DNA from: Streptomyces sp. 1331.2
GTDB taxonomy: Bacteria > Actinomycetota > Actinomycetes > Streptomycetales > Streptomycetaceae
NCBI RefSeq assembly: GCF_900199205.1
Contig: NZ_OBMJ01000001.1
Coordinates: forward strand, 2,545,001 to 2,609,000
Direction: 5' to 3'
DNA length: 64,000 nt
Below, piece by piece: positions 40,685 through 49,791 of this stretch. The position numbers were made by a program, and so were the translations under genes. Each line of letters opens with the position of its first letter. Position 1 is the first letter of the stretch. The notes beneath the pieces are model-generated. The model saw only the letters and a list, made by a program, of their open reading frames with translations. It made no database searches and had not been told where the DNA came from.

Positions 40685-42112
40685 ATGCGCCGAGCGAAAA
40701 TTGTCTGCACCCTGGGTCCGGCGACGGACTCCTACGAACAGCTGAAGGCCATCGTCGAGGCGGGCATGAACGTCGCCCGACTGAACATGAGCCACGGCAA
40801 CCACGCTGACCACGAGGAGCGGTACCGCAAGGTCCGCCAGGTCTCGGAGGACACCGGCAAGGCCATCGGCGTCCTGGCCGACCTCCAGGGTCCGAAGATC
40901 CGTCTGGCGACCTTCGCCAACGGCCCGGTGACCGTCGACAACGGCGACGAGTTCACCATCACCACCGAGGACGTCCCCGGTGACCAGCACATCTGCGGCA
41001 CCACCTACAAGGGCCTGCCCGGCGACGTGAAGCCCGGCGACCCGATCCTGATCAACGACGGCGTCATCGCCCTGGAGGTCGTCAGCGTCGACGGCCCGCG
41101 GGTGAAGACCGTGGTCGTCGAGGGCGGCGTGCTCTCGAACAACAAGGGCATCAACCTGCCCGGCGCGGCCGTGAACGTGCCCGCCCTGTCCGAGAAGGAC
41201 AAGGACGACCTGCGCTTCGCACTGCGCCTGGGCGTCGACATGGTCGCCCTGTCCTTCGTCCGCAACGCGGAGGACATCAAGGACGTCCACGAGGTCATGG
41301 ACGAGGTCGGCATCCGCGTGCCGGTCATCGCCAAGATCGAGAAGCCGCAGGCCGTCGAGGCCATGGAGGAGATCGTCCTCGCCTTCGACGCCATCATGGT
41401 CGCCCGCGGCGACCTCGCCGTGGAGTATCCGCTGGAGCGGGTCCCGCTGGTCCAGAAGCAGCTGGTCACCCTGGCCCGCCGCAACGCCAAGCCGGTCATC
41501 GTCGCCACCCAGATGATGGAGTCGATGATCCACGCCTCGCGCCCGACCCGCGCCGAGGTCTCCGACGTCGCCAACGCCATCCTGGACGGCGCCGACGCGG
41601 TCATGCTCTCCGCCGAGTCCAGCGTCGGCAAGTACCCGGTCGAGACCGTCCGCACCATGAGCCGGATCTGCGAGAAGGCCGAGGAGGAGCTGGTCTCCCA
41701 GGGCCTGCAGCCGCTCAACCCGGGCCGCAAGCCGCGCACCCAGGGCGGCTCGGTCGCCCGCGCCGCGTGCGAGCTGGGCGACTTCCTCGACGGCAAGGCG
41801 CTGGTCGCGTTCACCAAGTCCGGTGACACCGCCCGCCGGCTGTCGCGCTACCGCTCGCCGATCCCGGTGATCGCCTTCACCCCGGACACCGCGACCCGCA
41901 ACCAGCTCTCGCTGAGCTGGGGCGTCGAGGCGTACGTGACCGAGCAGGTCGCCACCACCGACGCGATGGTCGCGCAGGTCGACCGCGAGCTGCTGAAGAT
42001 GCGCCGGCTCGACGAGGGCGACACCGTCATCGTCACCGCCGGTGTGCCGGTCGGCATCCCCGGCACCACCAACATGGTGCAGGTTCACCACCTGGGCACC
42101 CGGGGCGAGTGA
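40685..42112 (+). CDS. pyk: Pyruvate kinase
   Basis: A 475-residue pyruvate kinase: MRRAKIVCTLGPATDSYEQL, NVARLNMSHGNH, the substrate loop VIAKIEKPQAVEAMEEI, VARGDLAVEYPLERVP, ATQMMESMI and the C-terminal allosteric domain (FTKSGDTARRLSRYR). It makes ATP and pyruvate from phosphoenolpyruvate and ADP in the last step of glycolysis. The ATG at 40685 matches the conserved family start; the longer frame from 40643 would add 14 non-conserved residues. It is followed by a strong bidirectional terminator. Confidence 0.97.
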   Translation: MRRAKIVCTLGPATDSYEQLKAIVEAGMNVARLNMSHGNHADHEERYRKVRQVSEDTGKAIGVLADLQGPKIRLATFANGPVTVDNGDEFTITTEDVPGDQHICGTTYKGLPGDVKPGDPILINDGVIALEVVSVDGPRVKTVVVEGGVLSNNKGINLPGAAVNVPALSEKDKDDLRFALRLGVDMVALSFVRNAEDIKDVHEVMDEVGIRVPVIAKIEKPQAVEAMEEIVLAFDAIMVARGDLAVEYPLERVPLVQKQLVTLARRNAKPVIVATQMMESMIHASRPTRAEVSDVANAILDGADAVMLSAESSVGKYPVETVRTMSRICEKAEEELVSQGLQPLNPGRKPRTQGGSVARAACELGDFLDGKALVAFTKSGDTARRLSRYRSPIPVIAFTPDTATRNQLSLSWGVEAYVTEQVATTDAMVAQVDRELLKMRRLDEGDTVIVTAGVPVGIPGTTNMVQVHHLGTRGE

Positions 42113-42129
42113 GCACCCGTCACGCCCGA

Positions 42130-42173
42130 ACGCCCGTGGGGCGGTCCTCCTCGGAGGGCCGCCCCACGGGCGT
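42130..42173. terminator. Bidirectional terminator after pyk
   Basis: ACGCCCGTGGGGCGG (42130-42144) pairs with CCGCCCCACGGGCGT (42159-42173), extended by CCTCC/GGAGG. It lies between the convergent pyk and the exported-protein gene at 42221. Confidence 0.88.
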
Positions 42174-42220
42174 TGTGCGTCGACTGCCGCTGCTCGCGGG
42201 CTGGTTGTCGCTACGTGCTG

Positions 42221-43651
42221 CTACTTGTCGCTGTAGGGCGCGTTGTCGTTGAACAGGTGCATCCCGGGGATGTGCAGGGTGCCGCCGAACTGGCCGGCCT
42301 GCTTGGCGGTGACGCCGGTCAGCTCCAGCTCCAGCGGGATCGGGATGGCGCCGATCAGGTCGTACAGCCAGCGCGGCAGGGTGTCCGGCGTCAGGGTGAT
42401 CTCGCCCAGGTCGACCGGGAGCGGCAGGCCGAGCACCTTGGAGAGGTGGCCGGTCAGCCGTTCCACGTACATGGTGACCTGGCCGTTGCGCATGGTCGAG
42501 GTGGAACCCGGGGCGCCCTGGACGTGGAAGGTCACGCCGTTGCCCTCCAGGGTCGACATGTCGAGGTTGTCGATGTCCACGCTGTCGACCACGAACTTCA
42601 GCACCCGCTTGGTGCCGGTCGGGGTCTTCACGTCGTAGACGCCGTGGAACGCTGCGCCGTGCAGGGCGAGCCGGCTGGTGTTCAGCGTCCAGTTCTGCTC
42701 CGGGACGACCTGGCCGGAGGCGGCCGCACCGGCGGTCAGGCTCCGGGTGTCCACAGCGCAGTTGGGGTTGTCGGTGGGCGTCCCGGTGGGAGTGGGCGTC
42801 GCGGTGGGCGAGGCGGTGCCGGAGGCGCCCGCGGTGGGCGTCGCCTTGGGGCTCGCCTTGCCGGTCGGCGTCGCGGCGGCGGAGGGCGCGCCGCCGGACG
42901 GCTGGGCCGCGGTGGGCGCGGCGCCCTGGCCGGCGGCGGCCGGGGCCGGCTGGGCCGGGGTGCCCGCACGCGGAGCCGGGGCGGCCGGGGTGGGCGCGGG
43001 CGCCGGGGTCGTGCCCTGCGTGGCGGTGGCGCCGGCGGTCGGGCTGGCGCTCGGGCTGGGCGAGGCGCTCGGGTTCAGCAGGTGGTTGATGCCGCCGACG
43101 ATGTCGTCGATCAGGCCCGTCCGGGCCACCGTGCCGGTGCCGGTGCTGCTGTCCGGGTAGACCGCGCTGCTCGCCACCGAGCCGCCGTTGGTGGCCGAGC
43201 GGGCGGCGGGCGGCTGGGTGGTCGGCGTCGAGGCGGACGGCGGCTTGACCGGCGAGGTGGGCTGCTGGACGGGAGCGCCGGTCGGCGCCTGGGTCGGCAC
43301 CTGGGTGGGCGTGTGGGTCGGTGCTTGGGTCGGCGTCTGGGTGGGCGCCGTGCTCGGCACGGTGGACGGGCCCGGCGGCTCGGGCAGCTCGCTCTTGGGG
43401 ACGGGCGTCTCGATCGGCGCGACGTCCGGCACGGCCACCGGCGCGTTCCCGCACGGCTTGCCCGCCGCGGACTCGGCGAGCGCCGGGTTGGGCGTGTAGG
43501 CGGCGGCCATCAGCAGCGCGGTCGGCACCGCGGCCATGGCCAGCGCACGGCCTCTCAGCCGGGCCCGTACGGGCGTGCGCGGGGCCGCGTGCCGGCCGGA
43601 ACGCTGCGCGGGGACGGCTGTGCCGTCGGCTTGCTCGGCCGGCCCGGTCAC
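42221..43651 (-). CDS. Exported Pro/Thr-rich protein of the DUF6230/DUF6114 set
   Basis: A 476-residue protein. Residues ~30-62 form a signal segment (RALAMAAVPTALLMAAAYTPNPALAES). A very long low-complexity region follows, including Thr-Gln-x-Pro repeats (TQTPTQ, APTHTPTQVPTQ) at ~105-135 and Ala/Pro/Gly/Thr stretches to ~300. The C-terminal ~170 residues are a folded beta-rich domain (NCAVDTRSLTAG... LHGAAFHGVYDVKTPTGTKRV... LPRWLYDLIGAIPIPLELEL) that resembles the DUF6230 protein in using hydrophobic 'tLeGsn' patterns. The GTG at 43651 has GGAGGGGG and overlaps the DUF6114 stop by 4 nt. Probably a surface protein; function unknown. Confidence 0.75.
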   Translation of the reverse strand: MTGPAEQADGTAVPAQRSGRHAAPRTPVRARLRGRALAMAAVPTALLMAAAYTPNPALAESAAGKPCGNAPVAVPDVAPIETPVPKSELPEPPGPSTVPSTAPTQTPTQAPTHTPTQVPTQAPTGAPVQQPTSPVKPPSASTPTTQPPAARSATNGGSVASSAVYPDSSTGTGTVARTGLIDDIVGGINHLLNPSASPSPSASPTAGATATQGTTPAPAPTPAAPAPRAGTPAQPAPAAAGQGAAPTAAQPSGGAPSAAATPTGKASPKATPTAGASGTASPTATPTPTGTPTDNPNCAVDTRSLTAGAAASGQVVPEQNWTLNTSRLALHGAAFHGVYDVKTPTGTKRVLKFVVDSVDIDNLDMSTLEGNGVTFHVQGAPGSTSTMRNGQVTMYVERLTGHLSKVLGLPLPVDLGEITLTPDTLPRWLYDLIGAIPIPLELELTGVTAKQAGQFGGTLHIPGMHLFNDNAPYSDK

Positions 43652-44337
43652 CGTGCCCCCTCCGGATCAGCGGCGCCGGCCTGCTTCGGGAGGGTGGCAC
43701 CGGCGGCCGGTTCGGCGGCGGCACCGGCGCCCGGCTCCTGCGGCGCGCCCTGGGCGGGCAGCTGGGCGGTGGGCGTCTCGGCGGTGGGCGTCTCGGCGGC
43801 GGTGTCTGCGGCGGTGTCTGCGGCGGTGGGTGCCTCAGCCGGCTCGGCGGCGACGCTCTCCGCCACCGCGTTCCCGGCCTCGGCCGCCTTGCCCTTGCGG
43901 CGGCGCCGGTGCGCCGACTCGGCCTTGGGCTCCGGCAGCGGCGCCCAGGAGACCATCAGGCCGCCGCCGATCAGGCCCGGCAGCAGCGCCAGTCCGAAGC
44001 CCGCCAGGTTGGAGACCGGTATGGAGATCAGCGTGAGCAGGATGGTCGCGATGCCCGCGAAGACCCGGACGGCGGGCTGGAACCACCCGGTGAGCCCGAG
44101 GATGATCATCAGCACCCCGATGATCATCGACCCGGCGCCGGCCGTGGTGGACATCGCGATGGTCAGGCCGCCGAGCGACAGGTGCGCGTACGGGAAGTAG
44201 AGGATCGGGCCGCCGGCGATCATGGCCAGCAGGCCGCCCCAGAAGGGCCTGGTGCGGCGGAATTCACGGAAGTGCCGCCAGAGCCACCCGATCGGATTCT
44301 GGTGGCCGGTCCGGGGTTCGACCGTTGCGCTGGACAT
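43648..44337 (-). CDS. DUF6114 membrane protein
   Basis: A 229-residue protein. The conserved part is residues ~10-135: a juxtamembrane WRHFREFRRTRPFWGGLLAMI, then four hydrophobic helices (GGLLAMIAGGPILYF, AGAGSMIIGVLMIILGL, VRVFAGIATILLTLISIPV, GFGLALLPGLIGGGLMVSW). The C-terminal tail is long, Ala/Pro/Glu-rich and cytoplasmic or disordered. This is the DUF6114 pattern known from Streptomyces, where it neighbours DUF6230 genes. The ATG at 44337 follows GAGGAGCTGCACC; a 6-codon longer frame exists. It is coupled by a 4-nt overlap to the exported protein downstream. Confidence 0.8.
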   Translation of the reverse strand: MSSATVEPRTGHQNPIGWLWRHFREFRRTRPFWGGLLAMIAGGPILYFPYAHLSLGGLTIAMSTTAGAGSMIIGVLMIILGLTGWFQPAVRVFAGIATILLTLISIPVSNLAGFGLALLPGLIGGGLMVSWAPLPEPKAESAHRRRRKGKAAEAGNAVAESVAAEPAEAPTAADTAADTAAETPTAETPTAQLPAQGAPQEPGAGAAAEPAAGATLPKQAGAADPEGAR

Positions 44338-44472
44338 GGTGCAGCTCCTCGACATCGCTACGAGGGAAGAACGATTGGCATGAGGCCGGGAACGGCGGTG
44401 ATGACCCCGCCGCCCCCGGCCCGCGAAGACCCGTCAGTCGGGCGCGCCCGTGGGCGCACCGTCAGGAAGGGC

Positions 44473-45144
44473 TCAGAAGCACTCGATGCCCGGGCCGTCG
44501 CCCTTCTTGAGCGACAGGTTCAGGCCGCTCAGGACGAAGTTGCCGGCCGAGGTGGCGCGGGCGGTCTGCTGGACGTTGTCCAGGATGGCCGAGTCCGCGG
44601 CCTGGGCGAAGCCGGTGGCACCGGTCGGCAGGCCCTTGCCGCCACCCGCGTCGGTGACCTTCTGGTGAGGCTTCCAGCCCTGGGTCGCCGCACCGGAAAG
44701 CGTGGAGGCGTCCTGGCCGATGTTGATGTTCTTGAATGTCGCGTCGGCCTTCAGCTGCTCCAGGTCGATGAGCAGGTTGTCGGCGTGCACCGGCTTGCTG
44801 CCCGGGCCACCGGCGTTCAGCTGGAGGGTGATCTTCCCGAGGCCGAAGCCGGACAGGTCGGTCACCACGGACTGGCACAGGTTGGTGATGTCGGCCGAGT
44901 CGAAGGCCGAGACGGCGACCGGGTGCGGCTGGCCGCTGGCCTCGATGTCGACGGTGCCGAACTGCGCGAAGTGACTGCCCTCAAGGTGGGTGGTGCTCAC
45001 CTTGAACTGCTGGCCGGAAATGCTGAACGAGGCGGCGAGCGCACTGTTGGCGATCGACACGCCGACCATCGCGGTGGCCGCGACGCTCGGCACCATCACC
45101 AGGGCGAAGCGCTTCCAGCGGGTCTTGCCGTAGGTCTGGGACAT
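44473..45144 (-). CDS. DUF6230 exported protein
   Basis: A 223-residue protein of a Streptomyces family once labelled 'cholesterol esterase' without catalytic evidence. The N terminus TRWKRFALVMVPSVAATAMVG is a signal or anchor. The rest is beta-rich with LEGSHFAQFGTVDIEASG, a C-terminal FVLSGLNLSLKKGDG and a terminal GIECF. Only two cysteines are visible, one near the middle (LCQSVV) and one at the end. No Ser-His-Asp triad is evident. The ATG at 45144 has a full AGGAGG. It heads the DUF6230-DUF6114-exported protein set, whose products probably form one envelope complex. Confidence 0.82.
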   Translation of the reverse strand: MSQTYGKTRWKRFALVMVPSVAATAMVGVSIANSALAASFSISGQQFKVSTTHLEGSHFAQFGTVDIEASGQPHPVAVSAFDSADITNLCQSVVTDLSGFGLGKITLQLNAGGPGSKPVHADNLLIDLEQLKADATFKNINIGQDASTLSGAATQGWKPHQKVTDAGGGKGLPTGATGFAQAADSAILDNVQQTARATSAGNFVLSGLNLSLKKGDGPGIECF

Positions 45145-45877
45145 GCGAGTCCTCCTTCTAGGACGTACATCTCCGGCTCCCCGGCGGCGCGTCCAGCGCC
45201 GGTGGGGGCCTGGGATGGGAGAGAGCTACGTCCTCGGTAGCGGAGAGCGCCTTGGGCGTCGTCGGACGCGGGAGCGGCCTGCGTACAGCGGCCCTCCCGG
45301 CCGAGCACCGACCGTCCTTGCGGGGCGGCGGGCAGGACCGACGACATCGGCGATCACCCCCGAGCGACAACCAGCGACCGCGCAGGGCCGCGCGGCCGTA
45401 AAAGGACAGGAACCGCCGTGGGACCGCGGATACCCCCCTGCCCTCCCTACCGCCGGCCGGGGCCGGCGGATCGCCCGGTGGGGATCCCGCGCTCCGCGTG
45501 CCGACCGGCTGTCGGAGGGTGTGGAGTCTGGGACCGGGCGTCGCCGATCGTGCTTGAATCCCGGGCGAAGCACAAGGGGTGCCTTACTGACGGGTAATGC
45601 AACATCCGGCGACGTCGATCATGAAATGCGCGCGATTTATACCGTGCGTGACGACTTGGCGGAAACTGGACGGCGAAATCTGCCGGAAACACGAGCGAAA
45701 CACCCGTGGGTGATCACTTAGCGTGACCACCCACGGGTGAAATCAAGATTTGGTAAACGTCCGCCCGGTTGACCGGATTGTCGCCAAATCACCTGGCGAC
45801 ACCGCAGGTCATCCGCTGTGCCAGACCATGCGCCCGGACCGGACGCGGACCGCGCCCGAACCGGGCCCGCGGCAGCC
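45145..45877. other. Long gap upstream of the DUF6230 gene
   Basis: About 730 bp with no credible gene. The right half (45590-45720) is AT-richer, for example GCGCGATTTATACCGTGCG, and probably holds the DUF6230 promoter. A tandem palindrome lies at 45701-45739. The left half is ordinary GC-rich DNA in which open frames on both strands have no protein-like composition. Confidence 0.45.
45701..45739. terminator. Tandem palindromes forming a long inverted repeat
   Basis: CACCCGTGGGTG (45701-45712) and CACCCACGGGTG (45728-45739) are perfect reverse complements, and each is itself a palindrome (CACCC-GT/AC-GGGTG). Read on the minus strand the hairpin is followed by TGTTTCGCTCGTGTTT, so it may end the thioredoxin-TPR transcript. 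It could also be an operator for DUF6230. Confidence 0.55.
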
Positions 45878-46879
45878 TCAGAACAGCACGCGCGCCAGCG
45901 CCGCACGGGCCGTGACGACCCGCGGGTCCTCCGGGCCGATCACCTCGAACAGCTCCAGCAGGCGCAGCCGGACGGTGTCCCGGTCCTCGCCGGCCGTCCG
46001 CCCGACGGTGTCCACCAGGCGCCCGAAGGCGTCCTCGACGTGGCCGCCGACCAGGTCCAGGTCGGCGGCCTGGAGCTGGACCCCGACGTCCTTCGGGTCG
46101 GCCGCGGCCGCCGCCCGGACGGTCTGCAGGTCCAGGCCCTCGATCCGCTGCAGCAGTTCGGCCTGGGCCAGGCCCAACTTCGCCTCGGTGTTGCCGGGTT
46201 CGCCGGCCAGCACGTTCTTGTACGCCTGGATGGCACCGCCCAGGTCGCCGGCGTCCAGCGCGTCGTGCGCGGCGGACAGCGCCGGGTCCTCGGGGCGCTG
46301 CGGGGCGGCGGCCGGGGCCTCGCCCGGGGCGACCGCGCCGCCGGCCAGGCCCCCCACGCCGAAGCGCTGCTCGGCGACCAGGATCAGCTGGTCCAGCACC
46401 TTGCGGACGTTGGCGGCGCTCTCCGCGCCCTGGAACAGCGGCACCAGCTGGCCGGCCACCACGGCCATCACGGCCGGGATGCCCTGGATGCCGAACTGCT
46501 GGGCGAGCAGCTGGTTGGCGTCCACGTCGATCTTGGCGAGCACGAAGCGGCCGGCGTACTCCTCGGCCAGGCCCTCCAGGATCGGGCTGAGCTGCTTGCA
46601 GGGGCCGCACCACTCGGCCCAGAAGTCGATGACGACCGGCACCTCGGTGGAGCGCTGGACGACCTCCGCCTCGAAGGTGTCCTCGGTGACGTCGATGACG
46701 AGCTGGTGGACGGGCTGGGCGACGGCGGAGCCGTCCGCTTCGGCGGCGGCGGCCTGACGGGCCCGCTCGGCCCGGGCCTGCTCGGCCTTCTGGGCGGCCT
46801 CGCCGGCCGCCTTCACTGCGGCGAGGTCGACCGCACCGCGCAGGGCGGAGCTGTTGAGACGCGAATTCCGTGGCTGCAT
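45878..46879 (-). CDS. Thioredoxin-fold/TPR protein (CnoX/YbbN-like)
   Basis: A 333-residue protein. After a ~55-residue Ala-rich N terminus, a thioredoxin domain (60-165) carries FWAEWCGPCKQLSPIL with redox cysteines C91 and C94 and the cis-Pro loop GIQGIPAVM. The C-terminal ~150 residues form TPR-like helices (ALSAAHDALDAGDLGGAIQAYKNVLAGEPGN). The layout matches the chaperedoxin CnoX/YbbN, which protects proteins from hypochlorous-type oxidation. Here the CxxC is intact, unlike E. coli YbbN. The ATG at 46879 follows GGGGGAGGATGGTCTC. It is divergent from the TetR gene. Confidence 0.9.
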   Translation of the reverse strand: MQPRNSRLNSSALRGAVDLAAVKAAGEAAQKAEQARAERARQAAAAEADGSAVAQPVHQLVIDVTEDTFEAEVVQRSTEVPVVIDFWAEWCGPCKQLSPILEGLAEEYAGRFVLAKIDVDANQLLAQQFGIQGIPAVMAVVAGQLVPLFQGAESAANVRKVLDQLILVAEQRFGVGGLAGGAVAPGEAPAAAPQRPEDPALSAAHDALDAGDLGGAIQAYKNVLAGEPGNTEAKLGLAQAELLQRIEGLDLQTVRAAAAADPKDVGVQLQAADLDLVGGHVEDAFGRLVDTVGRTAGEDRDTVRLRLLELFEVIGPEDPRVVTARAALARVLF

Positions 46880-47070
46880 GAGACCATCCTCCCCCGTCCG
46901 CGCTGCTCGCGGGCACCAACCTCGGGAAAGTCGCCCCGCGCGGGCCGCGCGGTGCGGGTTCCCGGCCGTCGTGCCCGTCCCCCGGTAGCCTGAACCGTTC
47001 GGCGCGGATCCCCACCCGCACCTTCGCCGCCCCCGTCCCACGGGGTGCGGCGCCTGGTTGTCACTGCTTT

Positions 47071-47087
47071 CGCTACGAGTCGTAGCG
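47071..47087. promoter_or_regulatory. Palindrome, probable TetR operator
   Basis: CGCTACGA-G-TCGTAGCG is a perfect 8+1+8 palindrome in the divergent region between the thioredoxin-TPR gene (start 46879) and the TetR gene (start 47245). Its length and symmetry are those of TetR-family sites. Confidence 0.6.
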
Positions 47088-47244
47088 TAACTGGAGCCGG
47101 TGCCCCGCCCGCAAGCCCCACCGGCGGTTCGGGGACGTGACCTGCCCCACTTTCCCGGGCGGCCCGACTGCCCGAATCGGCCGACAGTCGCTACCGTTAC
47201 CAGCCCCACCCAAGTTACTTACCAGTACAGCGCAAGGAGGCCCG

Positions 47245-47955
47245 GTGCCGGCCGCCCAGCCCCCCGCCAGCCCGGAGAGCCCGCACCTGGCGTCCCCCGC
47301 CCGGACGAGCACCGCCCCGGACGCCGCGCAACCGGCCCCCGAGGCCGCCAACGCCGCCCGTGCCAAGGGCCGTCCGCGCAGCGCCGCCGCCGACCGCGCG
47401 ATCCTCGACGCCACCCGCGAAGCCCTCGCCGAACACGGCTGGGGTGGACTCACCATGGGCCACGTGGCGAGCCGCGCCGGCGTCGCCAAGACCACCCTCT
47501 ACCGCCGCTGGCCGTCCAAGAACGAACTGGTGGTCGACGCCGTCGCCACCCTCTTCGACGAGCTGGTGATGCCCGACCTCGGCAGCCTGCGGGCCGACAT
47601 CGAGGCCGTGGTCGCCCAGTTCGCCGACCTGCTGGCCCGGCCGGAGACCCAGGCCGCCCTGCTCGCCCTGTTCGCCGAGGGCATCCGGGACCGCCAGCTG
47701 CACCGCCGCATCCGCGAGGCCATCGTCGACCCGCAGAAGCGGCTGGTCCGCCAGGGCCGGGCGGCCGCCCAGGCCCGCGGCGAACTGGAGGCCGACACCG
47801 ACGCCGCAGCGGCCCGCGAGGAGGTCGACATCATCTTCGACACCATCGCCGGCACCGTCGAACACCGCGTCCTGGTCAGCGGCGAACCCATCACCCCGGC
47901 CTGGACCCGCCGCTTCACCGACCTCCTCCTCGGCGCCCTCGCCACCACCGCCTGA
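47245..47955 (+). CDS. TetR-family transcriptional regulator
   Basis: A 236-residue regulator. Residues 1-45 are an Ala/Pro-rich tail. The TetR HTH follows at ~50-95 (ILDATREALAEHGWGGLTMGHVASRAGVAKTTLYRRWPSKNELV). The C-terminal ligand domain ends FTDLLLGALA. It is probably autorepressing through the palindrome 158 bp upstream. The divergent thioredoxin-TPR gene, or a distant target, could also be controlled. The GTG at 47245 has AAGGAGG at ideal spacing. It is convergent with the mutase gene, with a terminator between them. Confidence 0.9.
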   Translation: MPAAQPPASPESPHLASPARTSTAPDAAQPAPEAANAARAKGRPRSAAADRAILDATREALAEHGWGGLTMGHVASRAGVAKTTLYRRWPSKNELVVDAVATLFDELVMPDLGSLRADIEAVVAQFADLLARPETQAALLALFAEGIRDRQLHRRIREAIVDPQKRLVRQGRAAAQARGELEADTDAAAAREEVDIIFDTIAGTVEHRVLVSGEPITPAWTRRFTDLLLGALATTA

Positions 47956-47979
47956 CCCCACCCGCCCGGGAACGGCGAA

Positions 47980-48010
47980 GCCGCCCGTACGGAATCCCCG
48001 TACGGGCGGC
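47980..48010. terminator. Bidirectional terminator, tetR / icmA
   Basis: GCCGCCCGTAC (47980-47990) pairs perfectly with GTACGGGCGGC (48000-48010) between the convergent genes. Confidence 0.82.
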
Positions 48011-48038
48011 AGTCACGCGCTCGCTCAGAACAGCGTGA

Positions 48039-49739
48039 TCAGAACATCGCGTTCTCCTGGTAGGTGCCCCACTCCTGGCGGAGTGCGTTGCAGATCTCGC
48101 CGAGCGTCGCCTCGGCACGCACCGCGTCCAGCATCGGCGGGATCATCGACTCGCCCGAACGCGCAGCCGCCAGCATGGCGTCCAGCCCGGCCCGGACGGC
48201 CGCCTCGTCCCGCGCCGCCTTGCGCGCGCGCAGCACGCGCACCTGCTCGCGCTCGACCTCGTGGCTGACCCGCAGGATCTCCAACTCGGGGGTGACGCTG
48301 CGCGGGTGGCAGTTGACGCCGACCACGCGCTTCTCGCCCTTCTCCACGCCCTGCTGGTACTGGAAGGCCGCCTCGGCGATCTCCCCGGTGAACCAGCCCT
48401 CCTCGATGCCGCGCAGGATGCCGGAGGTGATCGGGCCGATCTCGTGGCCCTCGCGGCCCTTGTCCAGACGTGCCTTGTTCAAGATCTGCTGGAAGATCGC
48501 CTCGGCCTGCTGCTCGATCCGGTCGGTCAGCGCCTCGACGTACCAGGAACCGCCCAGCGGGTCGGCCACGTTGGCGACGCCGGTCTCCTCCATCAGCACC
48601 TGCTGGGTGCGCAGGGCGATCTCGGCGGCCTGCTCGGAGGGCAGCGCCAGGGTCTCGTCCAGGGCGTTGGTGTGCAGCGAGTTGGTGCCGCCGAGCACCG
48701 CGGCCAGCGCCTCGACGGCGGTGCGGACCACGTTGTTGTACGGCTGCTGCGCGGTGAGCGAGACACCCGCGGTCTGGGTGTGGAAGCGCAGCCACTGCGC
48801 CTTGTCGGTCTTGGCGCCGAAGCGGTCGCGCATCCAGCGGGCCCAGATCCGGCGCGCGGCGCGGAACTTGGCGATCTCCTCGAAGAAGTCCAGGTGCGCG
48901 TCGAAGAAGAAGGACAGGCCGGGCGCGAAGACGTCCACGTCCAGGCCGCGGGACAGGCCCAGCTCGACGTAGGCGAAGCCGTCCGCGAGGGTGTACGCCA
49001 GCTCCTGCGCGGCCGTCGCCCCGGCCTCGCGGATGTGGTAGCCGGAGACGGACAGCGGCTTGTACGCGGGGATGCCCTCCGCGCAGTACGCCATCAGGTC
49101 GCCGATCAGGCGCAGGTGCGGCTCCGGGGCGAAGAGCCACTCCTTCTGCGCGATGTACTCCTTGAAGATGTCCGTCTGCAGGGTGCCGTTGAGCACCGCC
49201 GGGTCCACGCCCTGGCGCTCGGCGGCGACCAGGTACATGCAGAAGATCGGGACGGCCGGGCCGCTGATCGTCATCGAGGTGGTGACCTCGCCGAGCGGGA
49301 TGCCCTGGAACAGCACCTCCATGTCGGCCGCCGAGTCGATGGCCACGCCGCAGTGGCCGACCTCGCCGAGCGACTTGGGGTCGTCGGAGTCGTAGCCCAT
49401 CAGGGTGGGCATGTCGAAGGCGACCGAGAGGCCGCCGCCGCCCGCGTCCAGGATCATCCGGTAGCGCTCGTTGGTCTGCTGCGCGTTGCCGAAGCCGGCG
49501 AACTGGCGGATGGTCCAGGTGCGGCCCCGGTAGCCGGTGGGGTGCAGACCGCGGGTGTACGGGTACTCGCCCGGCCAGCCGATCCGCTCGAAGCCCTCGT
49601 AGGGCTGCCCGGCCGGCGGGCCGTAGACCGGCTCGACCTCGTCACCGGAGAGGGTGGTGAAGTCCGCGTCCCGCTTCCGGGCCTTGTCGTACCGCTGCTG
49701 CCAGCGCTGCCGGCCGCGCTCGATCTCCTCGGCGTCCAT
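48039..49739 (-). CDS. icmA: Isobutyryl-CoA mutase large subunit
   Basis: A 566-residue (beta/alpha)8 catalytic subunit of a B12-dependent acyl-CoA mutase. The start [17 protein letters not shown] and the length equal those of IcmA. Residue 80 is Phe ([10 protein letters not shown]) and residue 198 is Gln (EYIAQKE). In methylmalonyl-CoA mutase these are Tyr and Arg, which bind the carboxylate, so the substrate should be isobutyryl/n-butyryl-CoA. No cobalamin-binding domain (DxHxxG) is present; the small subunit IcmB must be encoded elsewhere. It links valine breakdown and butyryl-CoA supply for polyketides. MeaB (60587-61543) may protect it. Confidence 0.92.
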   Translation of the reverse strand: MDAEEIERGRQRWQQRYDKARKRDADFTTLSGDEVEPVYGPPAGQPYEGFERIGWPGEYPYTRGLHPTGYRGRTWTIRQFAGFGNAQQTNERYRMILDAGGGGLSVAFDMPTLMGYDSDDPKSLGEVGHCGVAIDSAADMEVLFQGIPLGEVTTSMTISGPAVPIFCMYLVAAERQGVDPAVLNGTLQTDIFKEYIAQKEWLFAPEPHLRLIGDLMAYCAEGIPAYKPLSVSGYHIREAGATAAQELAYTLADGFAYVELGLSRGLDVDVFAPGLSFFFDAHLDFFEEIAKFRAARRIWARWMRDRFGAKTDKAQWLRFHTQTAGVSLTAQQPYNNVVRTAVEALAAVLGGTNSLHTNALDETLALPSEQAAEIALRTQQVLMEETGVANVADPLGGSWYVEALTDRIEQQAEAIFQQILNKARLDKGREGHEIGPITSGILRGIEEGWFTGEIAEAAFQYQQGVEKGEKRVVGVNCHPRSVTPELEILRVSHEVEREQVRVLRARKAARDEAAVRAGLDAMLAAARSGESMIPPMLDAVRAEATLGEICNALRQEWGTYQENAMF

Positions 49740-49791
49740 GACCCCGAACTCCGCTCAGTACGGCCGCCACGGGCGATGGCGGCACAGCTAT

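Noticed and set aside
44473..45144. Cholesterol esterase (a common legacy label for DUF6230)
   Set aside because: No serine-hydrolase nucleophile elbow (GxSxG) or triad is visible in the 223 residues.
45143..45721. 192-codon plus-strand frame upstream of the DUF6230 gene
   Set aside because: Arg/Gly/Pro-rich composition with no motif or ribosome-binding site; it overlaps the promoter region of DUF6230.
48039..49739. Methylmalonyl-CoA mutase large subunit or MeaA
   Set aside because: F80/Q198 in place of Tyr/Arg, 566-residue length and lack of a fused cobalamin domain point to IcmA.
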